DNA of 64,000 bases, from NCBI GenBank assembly GCA_977006965.1, contig OZ345377.1:1178001-1242000 (forward strand). Direction: 5' to 3'. The notes below the pieces were generated by a model. It saw only the letters and a list, made by a program, of their open reading frames with translations. It had not been told where the DNA came from and did not search any database. The position numbers were made by a program, and so were the translations under genes. Positions 39,218-50,129 of the stretch are shown here, one piece after another. Positions within the stretch are counted from its first letter, which is position 1. Each line of letters opens with the position of its first letter. The DNA is from Phymatolithon calcareum. Taxonomy: Eukaryota; Rhodophyta; Florideophyceae; Hapalidiales.

Positions 39218-42070
39218 ATGGCTTTTGGTGGGTTTGGGGGCGGCGGAAATAAACCGCTATTTGGGCAATCTACTCCCACCTTTGGTTCCGGTGCTTTTGG
39301 GAGCGGTGGAGGTGGCACGAGTCTCTTCGGCTCCTCAGCACCAGCGACAGGTGCAGCGGGCGCATTCGGCCCGACGACGACCCCAGCTGGTACCGGACTC
39401 TTCGGTTCCGCCAGACCTGTGTCGGGATTCGGCGCTGCCACTCCAGCGTCAGGGTTTGGTGCGCCAGTGTCTGGATTCGGTGCTTCCACCCCGGCGTCGG
39501 GATTCGGTGCAGTCGCACAAGGATCCGGTTTCGGGCAAACACCAAAACCAACTTTTGGCGCGCCGGGCAGTGGCTTCGGTGGGGGCTTCGGTGCGCAACC
39601 CGCTCCCACCCCCTCGGGGTTTGGTGGCGGGGGATTCAGTACAGGATTTGGTGCTACACAGCAGCAACAAGTGACTGGTACGCGCACAGTCCCTTATCAG
39701 ATCACTACTGAACGCAATAATCAATCCGGCTCTGACGGAAACTACGTTGCAATCACTGCCATGCCACAATACACTTCCAAATCTATTGAGGAGCTCCGTG
39801 CTGAGGATTATGCTAACAAAGACCTAGGTGGTCCAAGTACTACTCCTGCCGTCGGTGGCGGTGGCATATTTGGCAATGCCCCAGCCCCATCACCGTTTGG
39901 TCAACAGCCACAGTCTAGCGCTGGACTTTTCGGTGCTGCTCCCGCTCAAGGCGGCGGTGGATTGTTTGGTACTACTACTGCTGCTGCTCAGTCCCCTTTC
40001 GCCCAACCGCAAACTACAAGTGGACTGTTTGGTGCACCGACGCAAAGCAGCGCGTTGCTCTTTGGACAGTCTGCTCCTGCGCAATCTGGATTCGGCGGGA
40101 CTGCTCAAAGTGGCGCCGGTCTCTTTGGTGCGCCACAATCCGCACCATCGCTGTTCGGTGGTGGCGCTACTGGCGCCTCGGGTGGGTTTGGAACGGGTAA
40201 CACAGGAGCTGCCGGTGCATTTGGCACTGGAAACCCTGGCGCGGCCGGCGCTTTCGGCGGTTCTGCCGCACCGCAGACTGGACTTTTTGGACAATCCGGC
40301 GGTGCACTGTTTGGGGGCGGCGCTGCGTCTTCCAGTGCTGGACTTTTTGGTGCCCAGTCAGCACCGGCCACTGGATTCGGTGCTGGATTTGGAGCAACAA
40401 GTAGTGCTGCACCCAGCAGTAACATATTTGGTGCGAAGCCAAGTACAGGCACAGGTCTCTTCGGTGCCCCTTCTACAGGGGCTGGCATGTTCGGCGCCAG
40501 TTCTGGTGGACTTTTTGGCGCATCCACCTCGGGTTTTGGGGCAAAACCTGCGACAGGCGGTTTTGGCTTGGGAAGCACTACAACACCGGCAACTGGAGGT
40601 CTGTTCGGAAATACGGGTCAGTCTAGTGGTGGCCTCTTTGGTGCGCCTTCTGGTCCCGGGGTATGGGGCGGTGCATCGTCAGGAGGTGGCCTCTTTGGTG
40701 GAAGCTCAGGGGGTGCCTTCGGGCTTGGTACGAACCTCGGGTTTGGTGGTGGTGCAGGTATGTCCGGCGGACTAGGCGTCTTTGGCGCTCAGCAGGCGCA
40801 ACCAGTGGCTCCCGCACCACTTCAAGCCTCTGTCAACCAAGACCCGTTTGGCAGTTCGCAGCTCTACACGCATGCAGAACAGGCGCTCCGAAAAGCAGGA
40901 ATGTCAGCGAACGGAGTCAAGACTGAAAACGGCACTCCCACAAAACCCACCGTGGTAGTAGGTAAGCTCCGCGCTGGTCCTTACTCTACATCCCGCGTCA
41001 CAGGAACTCGTCCCCCTGGTGCTTTCGAATCTGCACGCCGTGCACTAGGCGCAGACCTTTTCCGCACTGCACCTAACTCTAGTGGGGCTACTTTTCAAAT
41101 GGGCTCAACGACGCGGCAACAGGCGCGGTTTGCAGATTCTGGTCGGCCACGAAATTCGCTCGCCCCTTGGCGAACGCCGAAACAGGCATTGCGCGCTGCT
41201 ACCATCAAAAAGCTTGTCATCGAGCCACTCCCAGCTAGCTCAGATGTGAGCAGTTTGGATGGCGGGCGCGCGGTCTCGATCCCAAATGGAAGACATGCAC
41301 CATCGCGCGGATCGGTTCGGTTTGAAAAGGGCGACCCTATTCTACCGCCTGAGCCGGTACGGGAACCTGCTCGTGTTGATGACGAAGAGGTTTCAACGGC
41401 CGATGTGGCGAGAGCTGAGGCGGAAATTTTGGACCTGCGAAGAGACCCCTCCGTACCAAAACCTACCCCACGATACCTCGTTGGACAGGCGCGAGGCGAG
41501 GATGGTACACCACATGTGTATTCGAAATACGAAGAATTTTACAGGGCTAATGTGGCATCGCCGAGACGGCGCAGAAGCATTGAGCGTGCTCGTCGACGAG
41601 AAGCAGCAGAACGCGAAGCTGCGGAGGCGTCCCCGCCATTCACGACACGTTTGGACATTGAAACGCGACCCCCATTGAATGAACTTGCGGAAATGAGTCG
41701 CGATGAATTGCGGCATTTAAAGGATTTTGCAGTCATGCGACAAGGCATTGGCGAGGTGCAGTGGTATGGGGAAACAGATGTGGCGGGATTGGACATTGAC
41801 CGTGTGGTGGATTTAAGATTTAGAGAGATCAGGGTATATCCATTGGAAGAGGAGTGTCCGCCGGAGGGCACGGGGCTGAATAAGCGGGCTGTTGTGAAGC
41901 TTCACGGTATCTGGAAAAAGGATCGAGTATCGAGAATGCCAATGAAGGATTCTAGAGCGGCTGAAAATATGATTGTGAAGCTCAAATCACATTGCGAGAA
42001 GGAAGGGCTTAAGTTTATCGATTATGAAGTTGCGACGGGTACTTGGACTTTTGAAGCGCAGCGATTTTGA
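39218..42070 (+). CDS. NUP98: Nucleoporin NUP98, ending at the autocleavage position
   Basis: The 950-aa product builds the FG permeability barrier of the nuclear pore and binds the mRNA-export factor Rae1/Gle2. Order: FG/GLFG repeats from residue 1, a GLEBS motif at about 155-198 (VPYQITTE, NYVAITAMPQYTSKSIEELR), many more GLFG repeats to about 575, and a basic linker. A C-terminal autoproteolytic/pore-anchor domain at about 800-950 follows (DFAVMRQGIGEVQWYGETD, GLNKRAVVKLHGIWKKD, GTWTFEAQRF). In fused NUP98-96 precursors cleavage falls after HF and before Ser; here the frame stops right after QRF, so no Ser and no NUP96 follow. The start ATG at 39218 (MAFGGFGGGG) is chosen over an upstream GTG because FG repeats begin at once. 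It converges with the kinase gene 181 bp downstream. Confidence 0.93.
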   Translation: MAFGGFGGGGNKPLFGQSTPTFGSGAFGSGGGGTSLFGSSAPATGAAGAFGPTTTPAGTGLFGSARPVSGFGAATPASGFGAPVSGFGASTPASGFGAVAQGSGFGQTPKPTFGAPGSGFGGGFGAQPAPTPSGFGGGGFSTGFGATQQQQVTGTRTVPYQITTERNNQSGSDGNYVAITAMPQYTSKSIEELRAEDYANKDLGGPSTTPAVGGGGIFGNAPAPSPFGQQPQSSAGLFGAAPAQGGGGLFGTTTAAAQSPFAQPQTTSGLFGAPTQSSALLFGQSAPAQSGFGGTAQSGAGLFGAPQSAPSLFGGGATGASGGFGTGNTGAAGAFGTGNPGAAGAFGGSAAPQTGLFGQSGGALFGGGAASSSAGLFGAQSAPATGFGAGFGATSSAAPSSNIFGAKPSTGTGLFGAPSTGAGMFGASSGGLFGASTSGFGAKPATGGFGLGSTTTPATGGLFGNTGQSSGGLFGAPSGPGVWGGASSGGGLFGGSSGGAFGLGTNLGFGGGAGMSGGLGVFGAQQAQPVAPAPLQASVNQDPFGSSQLYTHAEQALRKAGMSANGVKTENGTPTKPTVVVGKLRAGPYSTSRVTGTRPPGAFESARRALGADLFRTAPNSSGATFQMGSTTRQQARFADSGRPRNSLAPWRTPKQALRAATIKKLVIEPLPASSDVSSLDGGRAVSIPNGRHAPSRGSVRFEKGDPILPPEPVREPARVDDEEVSTADVARAEAEILDLRRDPSVPKPTPRYLVGQARGEDGTPHVYSKYEEFYRANVASPRRRRSIERARRREAAEREAAEASPPFTTRLDIETRPPLNELAEMSRDELRHLKDFAVMRQGIGEVQWYGETDVAGLDIDRVVDLRFREIRVYPLEEECPPEGTGLNKRAVVKLHGIWKKDRVSRMPMKDSRAAENMIVKLKSHCEKEGLKFIDYEVATGTWTFEAQRF

Positions 42071-42250
42071 TGGTGATTACCTTGGCTTCTTGCATTAGAG
42101 AAGCCCTTCAGGATCCCAGTGCATGATTCCCAGGAGCTATCCGACTGATTTTTTCGAGGTAAACGTATCTTAATTCTCCTCGCGACGCCGGATTTGTTGT
42201 TCAAAAGGGACTTGGTCTGTTTAATTGCGGCGTGCTTTCTTCCCCGGCCT

Positions 42251-43966
42251 TCATGGATGTTCTGCTGGAACATAGGCAATAGAGCTGTTGGAGCTCACTT
42301 CACATTGCTGATATAATTCTTCAAAAGTGATTTCGGGAATATTGTCTTCCAGTTCCAAACCCTCCACGCGTGAATCCAGGGCGTCATTTGCTGCGTCGGC
42401 CAAGGAGAAAATGGAGGCATTTCTTCGCGCTCGAATCGCATCGAGCGCTGTGCGAACTGTCCTTAGACCCTCCAAGTAACCTTCATCCTTCTCTTGGCCG
42501 TGCGGCATGCGCCCGGTATGTGCAAAATCGATCATTCGTACGTCGACTGGCGTGCGGCGCGTGAGCCCTGTGTACGTGTCCGGGGAGATCGGTCGAATGT
42601 TGGAGATCGTGTGCAATCTCTGCAGTGCGCGTGCCCAGCGCATGTGCGATTTGCAGTTGTCATTGTCGTATATGAGAAGAATTGACGAGCCGATAAAGAG
42701 GAATCTCTTCTGCCGTTCGAAGTGAAGCAAAAGTAACTCAATATGTGCTTGGAACCGCAGTGCAATGTCTGTCCGAACTCCGGATTCGTCTGTGAGAAAG
42801 AATGTTAGTACATCCTGAAGTGATACTCCAATGTTCAATTTGTGGCTCTGCACCTTGGTGCCCTTCATTTTCCGCTTTTCAAGTGACCGTGAAATGCTCA
42901 TTCCCTCCAGTCTGACTCCGGAATGGGATGACCCGGTGACTTTGTCAAGGAGATTGTGGCGCATCTTCTTCAACAGGTTTGTTTCCGAATCTTCCACGCT
43001 ATGGAAACCCATTTTCAAATCGACGACGCAAGGATAATGGAAGCCGTAAGTAAGGTTCTCGATTTTTATTGCTGTGTTGTTCTCGCTGCGACCATGATAG
43101 TCAGGGAGGAAATAGGCCGGCCAACTTCCCTGGAGCGTTTCCTCGTAGAATTCGGCTTCGCGGTCGGCAACCTTCTTGACGAGTATAGGGCCTTTGCTCT
43201 TGAAGGTTCCTTCATGACCACCGGCCTGGTCAAAATCGGATTTAGGTTCATCCTTTATTGGCTTGAAGTCAAATGTCGACGTGAGCATGATGTTTCCGGC
43301 TTTGGACACACGGATGGGCGGGAGACCTACGCTGGATGCATCGGCGCCGTGGGATGGAAACAATCCTACAACGGTTACTAAGTGAGAGAGACGTTTGTCA
43401 TTGGTATAAGGTGAAAGGCTTGTGTCATTTTGGTCATCTTCCGGCATATCTGGACCAGTTCGAAAGAGACCATTGCCTCTGCGGGGCCTTGAGCTGGAGA
43501 GCCTTGTCAACATTCTTCGGGCTTTAGAAGTAGGTGGTACTTCTGGCAGGTTTCGGTACTTGCGTATGCGCGCCTTGACAGAGCGCATTTCAACTGGTCG
43601 GCTGTGTGCCGACACAGTCGGTGCCTCAATCAGTGCACTCAACAGTGCGTGTACGAACTGGCGATCCGTACGCGCACAACCAATACTAAAAGTCCGTTCT
43701 CTAATTTGAAATTTTGAAGAAGGCAGGGTACCTGCAGTGGGGCCCCTACTGAACGGTGCCCAGTGCTCAGTCGGGACCTCCTTCGACTTTGTTGGGCATG
43801 TAAGCGCAATTTGAATAATTCCCTTCCCCTGGGCCCAAGTCATAAACCGGGACAGAGCGTCGATGTCGAGCCAGGACATCGAGATTTTCGAGGACTGTTG
43901 TGTTACAAAGCATTGGAGAATGTGGGGATTAAAGCCTGTTGCTCTTTTTTGTTGCCAAGGATACAT
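42251..43966 (-). CDS. Inositol polyphosphate kinase (IPK family), copy 2
   Basis: Paralogue of the kinase at 28043. In the 571-codon frame the same motifs occur: YPCVVDLKMG (PxxxDxKxG, about 312-320), GSSILLIYD and VRMIDFAH (about 476-483). The block QAGGHEGTFKSKGPIL is also kept, so the catalytic residues are intact and both copies should be active. The start is uncertain. The first ATG at 43966 gives a 126-residue extension not seen in copy 1, while ATG 43588 (MRSVKARIRKYRN) gives an N-terminal region of about the same character and length. I favour 43588 but list the full frame. It converges with NUP98. The pairing of an IPK gene with a NUP98 gene is repeated at 28-32 kb. Confidence 0.9.
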   Translation of the reverse strand: MYPWQQKRATGFNPHILQCFVTQQSSKISMSWLDIDALSRFMTWAQGKGIIQIALTCPTKSKEVPTEHWAPFSRGPTAGTLPSSKFQIRERTFSIGCARTDRQFVHALLSALIEAPTVSAHSRPVEMRSVKARIRKYRNLPEVPPTSKARRMLTRLSSSRPRRGNGLFRTGPDMPEDDQNDTSLSPYTNDKRLSHLVTVVGLFPSHGADASSVGLPPIRVSKAGNIMLTSTFDFKPIKDEPKSDFDQAGGHEGTFKSKGPILVKKVADREAEFYEETLQGSWPAYFLPDYHGRSENNTAIKIENLTYGFHYPCVVDLKMGFHSVEDSETNLLKKMRHNLLDKVTGSSHSGVRLEGMSISRSLEKRKMKGTKVQSHKLNIGVSLQDVLTFFLTDESGVRTDIALRFQAHIELLLLHFERQKRFLFIGSSILLIYDNDNCKSHMRWARALQRLHTISNIRPISPDTYTGLTRRTPVDVRMIDFAHTGRMPHGQEKDEGYLEGLRTVRTALDAIRARRNASIFSLADAANDALDSRVEGLELEDNIPEITFEELYQQCEVSSNSSIAYVPAEHP

Positions 43967-45495
43967 ACAACCGATTCATTGCAACGTCTTTTGGGCCGCG
44001 ATTGCCGAATGAGCTTGCTGGCTCGCTTGTGGGGTAAGCATGAACCTGGCCTCTGGAAATTGTATAGTCATTCAATGTACCACGTCAGTCTTCTTCTGTG
44101 TTACGGAAACGGAAAACAGCTAGAATGAACACCAGTAGTTGATCACTCCCGTAGCTTTTCAATGCGTAAAATCTACGAAAGTCAATAGACTTCTCTCGAA
44201 ACTGATTTTCCATCGTTCCTGCGCGACCTGCAAATTGTTGTCGAGAATTTGTGCGACCAGCCCAGTGTAGCACCTCATGGTTTATCGTCTCCTTTGCTGC
44301 ACATACCTGTTAATCGGAAGAATATGTGACCCTTTACAGGAAACTGTGATCGAACTTCTCACGGGCAGACGAGCTCCTCTTCTCTAGCGATTGGAACGCT
44401 CACAGTCTTCGTATGGTCTCTTTGATAATTGTCTCCGGTTCTAGATAATGATCATGACTAAGACCTGGATTGCCTCTAACATTTGTCCAATCCTGATTGC
44501 TTTTTCGACTCCGCTATTGATTTTATAAATCGACTTGTCTTCTTAACGGTCCATAGGGTAAAAAAAGTTGCTAAATAGGACCGTCACGTTTTTCACGAGA
44601 TGCTCGCCACGGTACTTTTTGCTCACAAAAAAGGGGACTTTAAAATGAATCCGGTACAAGAGCGGTACGCTGCTGCAGTCGCTTCCATGTTCGCCAGGCA
44701 TTTGGCTCTCCTCGATGCCAACAACATTACTGGTGCGCTTTGCTTGTCGAAAACCCCTGCGTCGTGATCACGCGCTTTCCGAGAGCACTGCACAGCTTTA
44801 ATTGATCGCAAGTGGACGAGTCGAGGAAGCTCCGACTTCGGCTACACTGGCGACAGGATTGTGGCCTCTCTCTGCATCGTGCTGCGCTTTGATGCACGGC
44901 GCATACCGCCGACTTGTATCTTCTCGTTGGCTTCGGCTTCGCCCGCTCAGCGGCACTCTAGCGCCGGATTTTCGTGCCCGCCGTAGTGTTCCGCCTCGAA
45001 AAACATACAAGATGACGTGCGTTGACTACGTACCACGTTGCCATTGTAGCTGCAGTAAGCATCGTCTGAGCTGCGGCCGCAGCCGGGCATCAACTGAGCT
45101 GTGTAATCGCTGGTTGGTCGGTTGGACTTCTCGGTTGACAACGGATGCTGGTTGTGGGACGCTTGTGGGACGCTTGTGGACATGACCCGAAAACAAGCGG
45201 AGCTCATCACGACGAAGCGAGCTGATGTCACTCTGTGTACCGGTACAAGCCAAAGTGCTAAAGTGCGATCTTCATGTCAAGCAGCGTGACTCATTTTTGG
45301 CTGAGCAATATCGACATTCGGCTAAGTTGGAACAAAATGCCCAGTGCCAAAAGTGTACCAAGGCGCTATTGCAGTTGATGGTGTATGCATACATGCTCAT
45401 GTCGTGTACAGAAAAATGGTCAAGATCGCGCGCAAACGCTCACTCTGAAAAGGAGGATGCAAGCGTTCTTCTCGGAGGAGAATGCATAGAGTGTC

Positions 45496-46275
45496 ATGCA
45501 CTGCGTAACGTCAACTGCAGCCTATAGCAAGAAATGCGTCAATGGAGACGACGACGCATCTCCTACTCATCATCAAGATATCGACCCAATGACTGAAGCA
45601 GAGAAATATGAGCCTAGGCTTCGAATGAAGAAGAACAAAGGCGATCGGAGAAGACACAAGGAGAATGAAACGGTTGTGTTCTTCGGAGAAGCAACGATTA
45701 GTCACGGCCGACGTGTGCCTTGGCCATTCATCTCACTATCCAATATCACCGTTTGTGAAATTCAGCAACTATACGGGCGACCCCATCCAGTTTATGTCCA
45801 TAGGAACGAGTCGCTTCAATGCAGCTCAATCTTCTTGTTGCAATACTCAATCTCGTGCATTCTCGATCGTACTGTACAGTATACGACGTGCGTTGCAATG
45901 AACGGGGACGGAAGTCGAATTGTTTCTGGATCTGGGGACAAAACCGTTCGTGTATGGGATGGGGAGAGCGGAGAAATCGTGCCAGGCAATCACGGTGGTG
46001 TGCGCTTTGCAGGATGGATCAGAAGCCTTGAATTCGATGCTGGCAGTGATTTGTGTATTGTACATGCGTCAGGTGAGGTTTCTCTTTTGGACGTCAGCAC
46101 TGGAACCAAGATGGAACGTCCTGGATACATGATACACGAAAGTAACGGCAGGATATACGCAACAGGACCGAACGCGAAGTTCAAGTCGCCACCATGCCAT
46201 TTTATTGTGGCACATTTTGCTACAATAAGCTGCATTCAAAAGCTGCAGCTGGACTCAGCGATGGTCAAGTTGTGA
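45496..46275 (+). pseudogene. Chimeric ORF: repeat-block ORF fused in frame to the last WD40 blade of a deleted receptor gene
   Basis: The first ~110 codons match an ORF of repeat block X (TEAEKYEPRLRMKKNKG, VPWPFISLSNITVCE), also present at 54095-54415. At about 45885 the sequence switches to the final WD40 repeat and tail of the receptor at 54885-58940 (NGDGSRIVSGSGDKTVRVWD, NHGGVRFAGWIRSLEFDAG) without losing frame. A 5-bp deletion near 46173 then shifts the frame (NAKFKSPPCHF instead of NAKTVQVANMPF) and ends it early. The deletion that made the junction removed the rest of the receptor gene. The product, if made, lacks the NB-ARC switch. It is best considered a relic. Confidence 0.75.
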
Positions 46276-47100
46276 TAGGAGAGCTCTTATTATAAGGAGA
46301 TAGTTAAATTTACCATGCTCATAGTGAGTTCTCAGAATTTCTATCGTATTTTGTCAACACATCGCCTGGTAGCGTGAAGTATTGAGATTTGATGATAGTT
46401 TGCTGTGAATTGAGTGTTTTCGGTAGATAGTTGCATCGCGAGCCCTTAAGGCCAAAATCGAGGCATAGCTTCCCCGCCAATCGCGGCATGCCCTGTGCAC
46501 CGTCTCATTTTGTGCATCTCATCAGGGGGGGGAATAACTTGCCGTCGGCTTTTCTCCAGCCTCTGCCAATGATCGCGACACACCATGTAGCGCACGCTCG
46601 TGTATCACCGAAGTTGCTGGCAAATGCGCCCATATCCCGCTACTCTACACTCGTCGTGTTAGGTTTGGGAAGCTCCGGTCCGCAGTACGACAGCATGCGT
46701 CACAAATGCACGTTCGCCGGTGTCCATGAATTCGCCCCCTGCATAAGTAATTTCGTCTTCTTTCTTTATTGTACTTTTCACGCTCCATTATGATCGTGCC
46801 CACCCTTGTGTGTAACTACAGTACCGACTAATCCGTATATTGTTCAGTTCGAGCCAGTTTGTTGACTGGAACTAGATCATTTTCAGGCAGTTCGAGAAGC
46901 GATCGCGGCTCGTTCTTGGGCACAAGTACGCGAGATGGATAGGGAATGTTTCAAAGATATCCCTGTACATCAGGATCCGACTGCAACATGAAAGAGAGGG
47001 AGCCAATCGTCAAGATGGATTGGGAACAGGGGGTAAATAATCGATTGCAAAAATATGCCACCACGCAGTGTACTCGGAGAATAATAGGATACAAAAGCTG

Positions 47101-48518
47101 TTGAGATCAACGAAAGCACCAGTAGCAAGAGCCAATCTCTCACATCCCGCTCATCAACGATCCAGTATAGTCGGAAGAACTATTTCACGAGAAAGTCAGT
47201 TCGATTGATCGCGTTCAACACGCAGATCGTCTGCTGTTCACCCACAGTACCTCTTGCTTACCCAGTGGGCAAGACTTCCTGAGAATCCAAACAATTAGAC
47301 AGCTTTGCGGTGAGGATCATACTGCCACACAAGCCTTTTGTCAGCGTGATGTAAATCATCCAATGTTGTGCGCGGCCGGAGAAAATGTCGTGTCGAAAAC
47401 ATGAATATTAGTCTCAAGCCTTGTTGAAAGGATTAATAGCTAAATTAATCTAGGCCATGTGCATAGCTGAATGTGAGCATCATCGCAAGTCCCCATGACT
47501 TCGAGATGGTGAGGTACGGAGGATCGACAACTAGTTGCGATGGAGTTCAGTGAGCCGGCTACGCGCTACCATCCCGCACACGCCACTTCGCGTTGGAGAC
47601 AGCGCATGGTTAGCAAAGAACTGCTTGGACCGATTTGTTGAGGCTTCCTCTAGTAATGTTGGTCGAACACTCATCAGGCTTGTTGAAACCATGAAAGGGG
47701 AATGTACTCCAGTCGCATGCAAAAGAAGCTAGTGACATCCACAGAAAGGCGCGCTCAGGAAAGCTGTACGTCATGCCCGCATCCTGACAAACGCGGTTGC
47801 ATTGTGGTTGTATACAGGGTAGTAATAGATCCGCGTACGTGCGATGAGGATCAGTTATGGTTGATGGTATATACCATAGAGCGAGCCTGCTTGGTTGCCT
47901 GAAAGCGGAAAGTAATTCTTGTTGTTGACTGCTTCGAAGGTATATGTAGGAACCACCCTTCTGTATCCCTGATCAAACGGGGTCTTCACGTTTTGACCCA
48001 GGTGTATCCAGGGCATCTTGATTTTGCGCTGATTTGATTTTCAATGCTTCTGTCTCCCTCCGTTTAGTCGTCGCAAATGTGTTCAATTGGATGCCAAGCT
48101 TGAAGAGGCAAAAGCTTCTCTTCTCCAATGCCGAAGACGGAGTGGTGAAAGCATCTCCCGAACAACCTTTGGACTGGACGACCATTCTTATCTGACTGAG
48201 GATGTTCTTTGTATCGCTTTCATGCGAATACGTACTTCGCCTTTGAGCCTCCGAAATGCATTCACAAGAATTTTTTCGATTTCATCGTTTCCTCACCCAA
48301 CCTTGGAGTTGCTAAATTCCGTACACTTTGAAGGCCAATAGAAGTTGTCGAAGTTAAAGCCAATGTTTTGAATGAAAAAACAGTAAATGGAAAGCCGTTT
48401 TCGGTAATCAAAAGAGAGCTCTTCTACGAGGAGGTCACATCACATAAGTCTTGCGAATGCGATCCGACGTCAAAATGCCTTAGAGTGCCTTTATTCGCAT
48501 CCCTTTGCAGCAGTGCTC
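47101..48518. other. Unique spacer within the first array unit, no gene seen
   Basis: This stretch is absent from the second unit, where a deletion joins sequence equivalent to about 47115 directly to the dehydrogenase 5' end near 59740. Only short overlapping frames are present. Confidence 0.5.
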
Positions 48519-49763
48519 CTATTCACAATAATCTTCTTCAACGAATTTTGCCACAGCCTTGAGATGCATGTTGTGCGTCCCCTCATATATCTTTCCAACA
48601 ACGACGTCCCGATAGAATTTCTCAGCTGGAAAATCCTTCATGAACCCAACCCCCCCAGCCCATTCCACGCACCGCCCAGCGATATCAGCCGCGATTTTTG
48701 CCGCAAACATTTTCGCAAATATTGCATCTCGCACAAACTCAATCCCCGCGTCCTTCTTGCGTGCTGCATTGTACACAAGCACTTTCGCCGCCTCCAGTCG
48801 CGCCACCTCCTCTGCCACTTGGAACGCAAGTCCCTGGTGGTTGAGAACAGGTTTTCCAAACTGCACACGTGTTGCGAGATGGGGCACAGTCACGTCCAGT
48901 ACTCCACGGGCAAGCCCGATCATCTGAGCACCAATGGCGATTCTTCCCCCATTCAATGCTTCCATCGCGACACGATATCCCTCGCCCATACCGCCAAGCA
49001 CATTGCTGTCGAATACCTTGACACCGGTAAGGTCGACCTCGCAGCAAGAGGTTGCACGCATCCCGAGCTTTTTCTCCGACTTTCCCACCTCCACCTGCTC
49101 TGAGTCCACAAGAAACGCTGTGATACCTCTGTGCTTCAATTCCGGCGCTGCATTCGCAAATACAATCATTAGTCCCGCCTCTCGTGCGTTCGTCACCCAC
49201 ATCTTGCGTCCCGACAAATGCCAAACATCCCCGTCACGACGCGCTCGCGCCTCCATTGCAAAAGCGTCACTTCCCGATGCACTTTCTGACAGACTGAATG
49301 AACCGATCGTATCTTGTGCCAGACGAGGTAGATACTTGTCCTTTTGTGCTTCTGAGCCCCATTGAGTGACTGCAGCACTCACTAGAGTCGCGTGTACATC
49401 CACAACAAGCGCTACGCTAGGGTCCACACGCGCAAGTTCTTCAATTGTGATACAAGCCTCCGTGAAGCTCAACTCCGCTCCTCCGTACGATGCAGGTATA
49501 CACGAGCCGAGCAACCCTTGTGAAAACAGGTCTGGGAGTATCGTGCTGTGCAGTGCGGCAGTCTCGTCCATGGACTGGACATGAGGCCCAATTCTCGAAT
49601 TGGCGAAAGAGCGAACGCTATCACGAAGTAGCTCTTCGCCTTCCGTCCATGCTGTTGCTGCACCTGCTGCACTCACGCCTGGAGGCGATGTCGATGGGAA
49701 GCTGGACACAGCGCGGCGAAACAGCACGGGCGCTAATCGAGACGCGCCTCGCACGCTGAACAT
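48519..49763 (-). CDS. Short/branched-chain acyl-CoA dehydrogenase, mitochondrial
   Basis: A flavoenzyme of branched-chain amino acid (isoleucine/valine) and short-chain acyl-CoA breakdown, passing electrons to ETF. The 414-aa product has an Arg/Ser-rich presequence without acidic residues over the first ~35 residues (MFSVRGASRLAPVLFRR), fitting mitochondrial import. The core motifs are GLLGSCIPASYGG, FSLSESASGSDAFAM (FAD/substrate site), KMWVTNA, CCEVDLTGVKV and GGRIAIGAQMIGLARG. The end GKIYEGTHNMHLKAVAK carries the catalytic Glu (about residue 394). The GKIYEG ending and overall length favour the ACADSB-like subgroup over medium-chain or isovaleryl enzymes. It is intact, single exon, ATG start. 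Only its first ~75 codons survive in the next array unit. Confidence 0.93.
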   Translation of the reverse strand: MFSVRGASRLAPVLFRRAVSSFPSTSPPGVSAAGAATAWTEGEELLRDSVRSFANSRIGPHVQSMDETAALHSTILPDLFSQGLLGSCIPASYGGAELSFTEACITIEELARVDPSVALVVDVHATLVSAAVTQWGSEAQKDKYLPRLAQDTIGSFSLSESASGSDAFAMEARARRDGDVWHLSGRKMWVTNAREAGLMIVFANAAPELKHRGITAFLVDSEQVEVGKSEKKLGMRATSCCEVDLTGVKVFDSNVLGGMGEGYRVAMEALNGGRIAIGAQMIGLARGVLDVTVPHLATRVQFGKPVLNHQGLAFQVAEEVARLEAAKVLVYNAARKKDAGIEFVRDAIFAKMFAAKIAADIAGRCVEWAGGVGFMKDFPAEKFYRDVVVGKIYEGTHNMHLKAVAKFVEEDYCE

Positions 49764-50129
49764 GGTGATGCATACGCTTCTTACCGCATGAGGCCGAGCA
49801 GCTTGACCATAGAAGGTCTTCCATTCCCTCCACCGAACACTCTCATCCGAGTGGAATGAAAGATGGCTTGGGAGCTTTGGTCATATTTAGGAATATCGTA
49901 TATTTTCTACCCAATGAAAATTATTCTTCAATCTGATGAGATTTTATCTCAGTATGCCATTGGTCAAAAATTACAACGTCGTGTTCCATTGGCCGAGAAC
50001 ATGAACAGTCCCGTGATTAAAAATACAAGCCGCCAAATTTGAAGCTGCCTTTAAAGGCAGCTTCCGAGAGGGGAGCGGCCGCTCGCCTCTCGATCGCCAT
50101 CTACCAGTCGAAGATTTCAGCGAGATTTG

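Noticed and set aside
39136-40775. Long alternate frames over the NUP98 gene
   Set aside because: Low-complexity GLFG coding keeps other frames open; the FG frame has the domains.
46431-46793. 120-codon frame conserved at 59197-59451
   Set aside because: The G run differs by two bases between copies (8 against 10), which breaks the frame; conservation only reflects recent duplication.
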